Assembly: GCF_001307195.1 (NCBI RefSeq) | Contig: NZ_CP012808.1 | Span: 124,001-188,000, forward strand | Length of the DNA stretch: 64,000 nucleotides | Direction: 5' to 3' | Origin: Acinetobacter equi | GTDB lineage: Bacteria > Pseudomonadota > Gammaproteobacteria > Pseudomonadales > Moraxellaceae | Part shown: positions 57,948-64,000 of the stretch, piece by piece | How the letters are laid out: every line of letters starts with the position of its first letter | Position numbering within the stretch: position 1 is the stretch's first letter | Program-made: the position numbers and the translations under genes | The notes under the pieces: generated by a model | What the model was told of the DNA's origin: nothing | The model's database searches: none | Seen by the model: the letters and a program-made list of their open reading frames with translations, nothing else

Positions 57948-59987
57948 ATGCACATTCAAATCAATGACTTACTGATAAAAATGAAAGAACAGCTAGATAC
58001 TCAAGCTGTTCTTGAAGATGATTTATTAATTGAGTTAGTTAGTCGTATTCGCCCAACAGATACTCACAATATAGATGAAATTCATCAAAAATTTCAAAGC
58101 TTTATTGAAGCACTATTAATTACACCAGCAGCAGCAATTACGCTCCAAAGTTTTGTACTTAAGCTCATTAGTCAATATAAGCAAACTAGTCTTTATGCTG
58201 ATACTGGTATTTTGTCATTAGATGGTTTTTGGAATCAGCTATTTCAGCGTCTTGGTGCATATTTTCTTCCTTTAATTAATGATCCAAATCAACTGCAAGA
58301 TTTAGTTCGACGGGTTTTTCATCAACGAAGTGATCAATATTGGTTAGATAGTATTTCTTGCACTGAATGGAACCAATTATTTTCAATTTTGAATCAAAGC
58401 AATGCAAATCAAAATGAAAAGCGCCTCATTCGGGTTGACTTAATTAAAGCTTTAACTGTTTTATCTTATCGTGTCAGTGGAATTGGTTTATATCCTGAAT
58501 TTATCAATGCTTACCCTGAACTTACAGAATATGAATCTCCATTCTTAGTGCAAAACAGAGAAATTATTGAGTTTATTCAGCAATATAAACAACTTCATCA
58601 AAACGCAGATGATGTTAGTGCTATAACACCGCCTGATGCATCTCAAGCCCTTGTCATGCTTGAACAATGTAGAGATGTTGTCTTAAAAATCAGACGATCG
58701 ACTAAACGAATTGGGGTAAGTATTAGCTTAACTTATCTTCTTTCACTACTTGAACAATGCTTAGAGCGTATTGAAATTATTCTTAATCTTATTGTTGAAG
58801 AAGATGAAGTGCGCTTTGAATCTATTGGTCAGTTACTTACAGACATTACTGATGCAATTTATAGTGAAACAAGTGTTCGCTCACTTTTAGCAACAAATAG
58901 TGAATTAATAGCATTACAAGTAACAGAAAATGCGAGTAAAACAGGTGAACACTATGTAAGTACCGATAAAAAAGGTTTTGGAAGCATGTATAAGTCGGCT
59001 GCAGGCGCCGGAATTATTATTGCATGTATGGCAACCATTAAAACCTTAATGACTCGGCTTACACTTGCGCCATTAATGCAAGCATTTTCATATAGTATGA
59101 ACTACTCTCTAGGCTTCATGCTGATTCATGTGTTGCACTTTACTGTTGCAACAAAGCAACCTGCGATGACGGCTGCTGCTCTGGCTGCGACCGTACATCA
59201 TCGCAAAGGATCTAAAACCGCCCAAATTGCAGAACTTGCAGCACTAATTATTAATATTATTCGAACACAGTTCATTGCTATTTTAGGAAATATCTCCATT
59301 GCAATTCCTGTTGCTGCATTGATTGCCTTTTTCTGGGACTTTGCCTTACATGAACCACTAATGAATCATGCCAAAGCAGCAAAAACATTACACGATCTTA
59401 ATCCATTTACCTCTTTAGCAATTCCGCATGCAGCTATTGCTGGGGTTTGTTTATTTTTCTCAGGATTACTTGCTGGTTATTATGACAATATGGCTGTGTA
59501 CCGTAAGATTGGTCCACGTATAAAAGCAGACTATCGCTTAAAGAAAATATTGGGACAACCGAGATTAGATAATTTTGCTAATTATATTGAGAGAAATCTT
59601 GGTGCTTTAGCAGGTAATTTTTTATTTGGTATTATGCTTGGAAGTATGGGTACGCTTGGGTATATTTTAGGCTTACCACTCGATATTCGTCACATTGCCT
59701 TTGCTTCTGCTAACTTTATACAGGGCTTAATGACGATTAATGATACCCCAGACATTGGTCTAATATTAGTTTCATTTTTCGGTGTCTTACTTATTGGTTT
59801 AACAAACTTATTTGTAAGCTTTAGCCTCACAATTATTGTAGCATTACGTGCTAGACGTGTTCGTTTTGAACAATGGAAACCACTTGCAAAACTTGTACTC
59901 ACACACTTTTTAACACGACCAAGTGACTTTTTCTGGCCTCCAGAAAAGAAACTTGAAATCAACGAACAGCAGAATACAGATAAATGA
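57948..59987 (+). CDS. Gcr-family membrane protein (annotated site-specific recombinase)
   Basis: About 679 residues from ATG 57948 (an in-frame TTG lies 6 bases upstream). The first half is soluble and helical; the second half has six or more hydrophobic segments (GIIIACMATIKTLMT, FIAILGNISIAIPVAALIAF and others). This plan matches the SpecificRecomb family, named for a gonococcal gene reported as a recombinase. It has no recognisable recombinase catalytic motif, and the membrane topology argues against DNA recombination. It lies 19 bases after ispB; function unknown. Confidence 0.78.
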   Translation: MHIQINDLLIKMKEQLDTQAVLEDDLLIELVSRIRPTDTHNIDEIHQKFQSFIEALLITPAAAITLQSFVLKLISQYKQTSLYADTGILSLDGFWNQLFQRLGAYFLPLINDPNQLQDLVRRVFHQRSDQYWLDSISCTEWNQLFSILNQSNANQNEKRLIRVDLIKALTVLSYRVSGIGLYPEFINAYPELTEYESPFLVQNREIIEFIQQYKQLHQNADDVSAITPPDASQALVMLEQCRDVVLKIRRSTKRIGVSISLTYLLSLLEQCLERIEIILNLIVEEDEVRFESIGQLLTDITDAIYSETSVRSLLATNSELIALQVTENASKTGEHYVSTDKKGFGSMYKSAAGAGIIIACMATIKTLMTRLTLAPLMQAFSYSMNYSLGFMLIHVLHFTVATKQPAMTAAALAATVHHRKGSKTAQIAELAALIINIIRTQFIAILGNISIAIPVAALIAFFWDFALHEPLMNHAKAAKTLHDLNPFTSLAIPHAAIAGVCLFFSGLLAGYYDNMAVYRKIGPRIKADYRLKKILGQPRLDNFANYIERNLGALAGNFLFGIMLGSMGTLGYILGLPLDIRHIAFASANFIQGLMTINDTPDIGLILVSFFGVLLIGLTNLFVSFSLTIIVALRARRVRFEQWKPLAKLVLTHFLTRPSDFFWPPEKKLEINEQQNTDK

Positions 59988-60065
59988 TTTGATTAAAATA
60001 AAAACAAAACATATCTTATCTATGAAATATTTTTTAAAAAAGCATATGTTTGTGGTGCTTGAAAT

Positions 60066-60089
60066 AAAGTGTACTGATGGGTACACTTT
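60066..60089 (+). terminator. Hairpin between the Gcr-family and PAP2 genes
   Basis: Perfect 9-bp stem AAAGTGTAC / GTACACTTT with a TGATGG loop, but no real T-run follows; it may be a weak terminator or a leader structure. Confidence 0.45.
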
Positions 60090-60142
60090 GTTCAATGAAT
60101 TAGGTTGTACTCGTCATTGATTACACTTACAAGGATGATAAT

Positions 60143-60760
60143 GTGCCAACTTTCATGATTATTTTTGGCAGTTTTCTTTTAATTATCAGTTTTTTGATAC
60201 TCAATATAACCCCACTCAATGCTATAGATTTAGCAATAATTGAGTGGTTTAGTCACCAAAGAACACAACAATTAAATGAAATTTCCATTGTACTTTCATA
60301 TTTGGGTGGCATACCTTTTGTATTATTTATAACAACATTATGGTGTTTTTACGCAAAGTTGTTAAAAAAATACGGACGGATCAATTTTGTCTGGTTTGGA
60401 CTTTTGGGAAGTATTTCTCTTACATGGTTATTGAAATACTTAATTTCAATACCTCGTCCACCAGAAATTTATCATCTTGTAAATGTGTTTGGTTCTTCAT
60501 TTCCTAGTGGGCATACAGTCTATGCGACGGCACTTGGATGTTTAGCCATTTATGCGTACTCGCAGTCAAAAAAATTTAGAGTAATTCTATTTTTCTCTAT
60601 AATTTGGATGGTTGTCATGGGTATTTCACGTGTTTATTTAGGTGTACATTACCCATCAGACGTACTCGCTGGCTGGGGTACCGGTTTGATATATATTTCA
60701 ATAACCTATCTAATCTGTATCAAATTAGAAGGCTCAAGAAAATTTATAGTTTTAGATTAA
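60143..60760 (+). CDS. PAP2-family membrane phosphatase
   Basis: 205-residue inner-membrane acid phosphatase of the PAP2 superfamily, with about six helices. All three catalytic motifs are present: KYLISIPRPP (motif 1), FPSGHT (motif 2) and SRVYLGVHYPSD (motif 3). Likely substrates are undecaprenyl pyrophosphate or phosphatidate. The start is GTG 60143 with AAGGA about 8 bases upstream. adeI begins 19 bases after its stop, so they may be co-transcribed. Confidence 0.9.
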   Translation: MPTFMIIFGSFLLIISFLILNITPLNAIDLAIIEWFSHQRTQQLNEISIVLSYLGGIPFVLFITTLWCFYAKLLKKYGRINFVWFGLLGSISLTWLLKYLISIPRPPEIYHLVNVFGSSFPSGHTVYATALGCLAIYAYSQSKKFRVILFFSIIWMVVMGISRVYLGVHYPSDVLAGWGTGLIYISITYLICIKLEGSRKFIVLD

Positions 60761-60779
60761 ATCTAATCGAGGTGGAAGA

Positions 60780-62030
60780 ATGATGTCGGCAAAGCTTTGG
60801 GCCCCTGCCCTGACTGCTTGCGCATTAGCAACAAGTATTGCACTTGTTGGTTGTAGCGAAGATCCAAAAGATGCTCAGCAAGCTGCGGCAGCCCAACAAA
60901 TGCCACCAACTGAAGTTGGTGTTATTGTTGCTCAGCCACAAAGTGTTGAACAAACAGTTGAACTATCTGGTCGTACTTCAGCATATGAAATTTCAGAAGT
61001 TCGCCCTCAAACAAGTGGTGTCATTCTAAAACGCTTATTTGTTGAAGGCAGCTATGTTCAAGAAGGTCAAGCACTCTATCAACTAGACTCACGTACCAAT
61101 AATGCAGATTTAGAAAATGCAAAAGCAACCTTGAATCGTCAAATTGCAAATCTAAATATGTTACGTGTGACCGAAGCACGTTATCGTCAGCTTGTGAGCT
61201 CAAATGCCATTTCAAAACAAGATTATGATAATGCTGTAACACAGGTAAAACTTGCAGAAGCTGATGTAGCAGCATCTAAAGCACAAGTTCGAAATGCTGA
61301 AATTAACTTAGGTTACTCAACAATTCGTGCACCAATTTCAGGTAAAACAAACCGCTCTACTGTCACTGTTGGTGCTTTAGTCACAGCAAATCAAGCTGAT
61401 CCTTTAGTCACAATTCAACGCTTAAATCCAATTTACGTTGATATTAACCAATCAAGTGCTGAACTTTTACGTTTACGTAAACAAATCAACGAAGGGAAAG
61501 TAAGCGATGCAAACAATCCTGTGGTAAAGTTGAAACTTGATGATGGTAGTTACTATCCAATTGAAGGTCGTTTAGCATTCTCAAATGCAAGCGTTAATCC
61601 TGATACTGGTACTATTCTTTTACGAGCAACCTTTAACAATCCAAATGATGGTTTATTACCAGGTATGTTTGTTAATGCGCAAATCGTACAAGGCATTCTT
61701 CCAAATGCTTTCTTAGTTCCTCAAGCAGCACTTTCACGTACGCCAACAGGTCAAGCTATGGCAATGCTTGTAAATGCGAAAGGACAAGTAGAGTCTCGTC
61801 AAGTAACAACGTCTGGTACACAAGGTCAAAATTGGATTGTGACAGAAGGACTTAAACCTGGCGATAAAATCATTGTTGATGGTATTGCAAAAGTAAAACC
61901 TGAGCAAAAAGTTATAGCAAAGCCATATCAACCTAAAGGTGCAGCACCTCAAAGCATGGCTCCAAAAAGCGCTCAGCCAGAAAAACAAGCTGATGTAAAA
62001 CCAGAACAAAAATCTACTTCAAATGCATAA
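60780..62030 (+). CDS. adeI: RND efflux periplasmic adaptor AdeI
   Basis: Membrane-fusion lipoprotein of the AdeIJK multidrug efflux pump. The 416 residues begin MMSAKLWAPALTACALATS with lipobox VGC, as in A. baumannii AdeI, and then diverge moderately. The mature protein has the standard plan: a beta-barrel/lipoyl region (EISEVRPQTSGVILKRLF), a central helical hairpin, and YSTIRAPISGKTNRS. The tail is Pro/Lys/Gln-rich. It has a GAGGTGG Shine-Dalgarno. adeJ follows after 12 bases. Confidence 0.93.
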   Translation: MMSAKLWAPALTACALATSIALVGCSEDPKDAQQAAAAQQMPPTEVGVIVAQPQSVEQTVELSGRTSAYEISEVRPQTSGVILKRLFVEGSYVQEGQALYQLDSRTNNADLENAKATLNRQIANLNMLRVTEARYRQLVSSNAISKQDYDNAVTQVKLAEADVAASKAQVRNAEINLGYSTIRAPISGKTNRSTVTVGALVTANQADPLVTIQRLNPIYVDINQSSAELLRLRKQINEGKVSDANNPVVKLKLDDGSYYPIEGRLAFSNASVNPDTGTILLRATFNNPNDGLLPGMFVNAQIVQGILPNAFLVPQAALSRTPTGQAMAMLVNAKGQVESRQVTTSGTQGQNWIVTEGLKPGDKIIVDGIAKVKPEQKVIAKPYQPKGAAPQSMAPKSAQPEKQADVKPEQKSTSNA

Positions 62031-62042
62031 GGAGTAGACTGA

Positions 62043-64000
62043 ATGGCTCAATTTTTTATTCATCGCCCCATCTTCGCATGGGTAATTGCATTGGTCATTA
62101 TGTTGGCAGGGATTCTTTCCATCGCCAACATGCCAATTGCACAATATCCAACTGTTGCTCCACCAACAGTTACCATTTCAGCAACATATCCTGGCGCATC
62201 AGCAAAGACAGTTGAAGATACTGTAACCCAGATCATTGAACAACAAATGAATGGTCTAGATGGTTTACGCTATATTTCATCTAACAGCTATGGTAATGGT
62301 CAAGCATCGATAGCCGTAACATTTGAACAAGGTATTGATCCTGATATCGCACAAGTACAAGTTCAAAATAAATTACAATCTGCGACAGCATTACTTCCAC
62401 AAGCGGTACAACGCCAAGGTGTAAAAGTTACCAAATCAGGTGCAAGCTTCTTACAAGTACTTGCCTTCTACTCTGATGATAACAAGCTAACAGGCGAAGA
62501 TATTAAAGATTATGTAAACTCTTTTATTTCTGAACCACTTAGCCGTGTACCAGGTGTGGGTGAAGTGCAGGTATTCGGTAGTTACTATGCTATCCGTATT
62601 TGGCTTGATCCTGCTAAATTAGCAAGCTTTCAACTAACACCAACAGACATTTCAAATGCAGTTCAAGCACAAAATGCTCAAGTTGCTGTTGGTCAAATTG
62701 GTGGCGCTCCATCTGTTGAAGGTCAAGTTCTTAATGCGACAGTCAATGCACAAAGCTTATTGCAAACACCGGAACAATTCCGTGAAATTTTCTTAAAGAA
62801 TACTTCGAATGGTGCACAAGTACGTTTAGGCGATGTTGCACGTGTTGAACTTGGTGCAGAAAACTACCAGTTTGATTCGAAATTTAATGGTAAACCTGCT
62901 GGTGGTGTTGCGATTAAACTCTCAACAGGTGCTAATGCATTAGATACAGCAAAAGCAGTTGAAGCACAACTTAAAGAGATGCGTAACAACTATCCTGAAG
63001 GATTGAAAGATACCATCGCCTTTGATACAACGCCATTTATTCAAATCTCTATTGAGAATGTAGTAGAAACATTATTTGAAGCAATTGCGCTCGTATTCTT
63101 GGTAATGTTCTTATTCCTTCAAAACTGGCGTGCAACAATTATTCCAACCCTAGCCGTACCTGTTGTGGTATTGGGTACGTTTGCTGTTATTAATGTTTTT
63201 GGCTTCTCGATTAACACATTAACCATGTTTGCAATGGTATTGGCCATTGGTCTCTTGGTCGATGATGCAATTGTTGTAGTAGAAAACGTCGAACGTGTCA
63301 TTCAAGAAGAACATTTAGATCCAGTTCATGCAACTGAAGTTTCTATGAAACAAATTTCAGGTGCACTTGTCGGGATTACAAGTGTGTTATCTGCTGTATT
63401 CGTTCCAATGGCATTCTTTGATGGAACAACTGGTATTATTTATCGTCAGTTCTCCATCACACTTGTAACAGCAATGGTGTTATCACTATTAGTTGCCTTA
63501 ACATTTACTCCTGCTTTGTGTGCTACTTTACTCAAAGCACATGATCCAAATGCCGTTCCAAGCCAACGATTACATGCACGTTTCTTCAGATGGTTTAACC
63601 ACACATTTGAAAAAATCAGTCATAAATATCAAAACGGTGTAAACCGTATGACACACCATAAAGTATTTTCTGGTGTGCTATATGTGGTCGTAATTAGTGC
63701 AATTGTTGTTTTATTAAATAAACTGCCATCGGCATATTTACCAAATGAAGACCAAGGTGTCATCATTACATTGGTTCAATTACCAGATAATGCATCATTG
63801 CAACGTACTGAAAAAGTCGTTGATCAAATGAGTGCCTTCTATCGCGAAAAAGAAAAGGATGCTGTTGACTCTGTATTTAGTGTTGCTGGCTTCTCTTTTG
63901 CTGGTGTTGGACAAAACGTCGGCTTAGCTTTCGTTAAACTTAAAGACTGGAAATATCGTACGACACCTGAAACACAAATCGGGGCAATTATTCAACGTAG
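62043..64000 (+). CDS. adeJ: RND efflux inner-membrane transporter AdeJ (3' end outside window)
   Basis: Proton/drug antiporter of the hydrophobe/amphiphile RND family. The visible 652 residues start [18 protein letters not shown], with AAGGAG 9 bases upstream. The proton-relay Asp407-Asp408 pair is in [17 protein letters not shown], and other family strings are [20 protein letters not shown] and LPNEDQGVI. The open frame runs off the right edge with no stop or frameshift. adeK would be expected next. Naming rests on resemblance to A. baumannii AdeJ and the adeI neighbour. Confidence 0.95.
   Translation, partial: MAQFFIHRPIFAWVIALVIMLAGILSIANMPIAQYPTVAPPTVTISATYPGASAKTVEDTVTQIIEQQMNGLDGLRYISSNSYGNGQASIAVTFEQGIDPDIAQVQVQNKLQSATALLPQAVQRQGVKVTKSGASFLQVLAFYSDDNKLTGEDIKDYVNSFISEPLSRVPGVGEVQVFGSYYAIRIWLDPAKLASFQLTPTDISNAVQAQNAQVAVGQIGGAPSVEGQVLNATVNAQSLLQTPEQFREIFLKNTSNGAQVRLGDVARVELGAENYQFDSKFNGKPAGGVAIKLSTGANALDTAKAVEAQLKEMRNNYPEGLKDTIAFDTTPFIQISIENVVETLFEAIALVFLVMFLFLQNWRATIIPTLAVPVVVLGTFAVINVFGFSINTLTMFAMVLAIGLLVDDAIVVVENVERVIQEEHLDPVHATEVSMKQISGALVGITSVLSAVFVPMAFFDGTTGIIYRQFSITLVTAMVLSLLVALTFTPALCATLLKAHDPNAVPSQRLHARFFRWFNHTFEKISHKYQNGVNRMTHHKVFSGVLYVVVISAIVVLLNKLPSAYLPNEDQGVIITLVQLPDNASLQRTEKVVDQMSAFYREKEKDAVDSVFSVAGFSFAGVGQNVGLAFVKLKDWKYRTTPETQIGAIIQR

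Noticed and set aside
59923..60120. 65-codon open frame after the Gcr-family gene
   Set aside because: It begins inside the preceding coding region in another frame and contains the hairpin at 60066-60089; no Shine-Dalgarno.

Overview
The window reads as a chromosomal segment of a low-GC gammaproteobacterium of the genus Acinetobacter. The evidence is a divergent sdhCDA(B)/gltA pair, an AdeI/AdeJ-type RND efflux pair at the right edge, a gntR-smc-zipA-ligA block, an rpoD-DUF493-lipB neighbourhood and rplU-rpmA divergent from a polyprenyl diphosphate synthase. The species cannot be fixed by eye. No rRNA, tRNA, CRISPR array, prophage or plasmid module was seen. The only complete mobile element is one IS3-family insertion sequence.

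Layout. 1-4.6 kb: TCA genes, with sdhA (cut by the window edge), sdhD and sdhC leftward and gltA rightward across a 1-kb AT-rich gap. 4.8-11.2 kb: a peptide-use cluster of two tandem proton-dependent oligopeptide transporters and an M24 aminopeptidase P. The second transporter is split by the IS; a 3-bp AAT duplication flanks the IS and removing it restores the reading frame exactly. 11.2-14.3 kb: a leftward four-gene RavA/ViaA-like unit (MoxR AAA+ ATPase, two small helical proteins, VWA protein). 14.4-17.3 kb: a small HExxH protein, nadE and a bacterioferritin without the haem-ligand methionine but with a Fur-box-like site upstream. 17.7-24.9 kb: ligA, zipA, smc and a GntR regulator, with two terminator-like hairpins just before ligA. 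25-30.5 kb: a TSUP permease divergent from birA-coaX, a secreted unknown, ffh and a YpjD/CcsA-like membrane protein.

30.5-38 kb: a MITE-like inverted-repeat element, an outer-membrane-type protein paired with a secreted choloylglycine-hydrolase-family enzyme, dusC, a DUF1289 protein, trhO, DedA and small membrane proteins, a UPF0149 protein and a small acidic protein. 38-46.3 kb: rpoD, DUF493, a double-CDGSH iron-sulfur protein, lipB, an SCP2 protein, an iron-type alcohol dehydrogenase, an APC permease and a secreted unknown. 46.5-50.1 kb: a TIM-barrel protein, an isopenicillin-N-synthase-like dioxygenase and a RutG-like NCS2 permease, suggesting an oxidative nucleobase route (inference). 50.6-57 kb: trmL, cysG, serS, a DUF3298 lipoprotein, lolA, rpmA and rplU. 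57-64 kb: ispB, a Gcr-family membrane protein, a PAP2 phosphatase, adeI and the first two thirds of adeJ.

Most genes are housekeeping. The parts that most merit a second look are the IS-split transporter, the RavA/ViaA variant with two extra small proteins, the hairpins before ligA, the inverted-repeat element near 30.7 kb and the dioxygenase/permease/TIM-barrel cluster.
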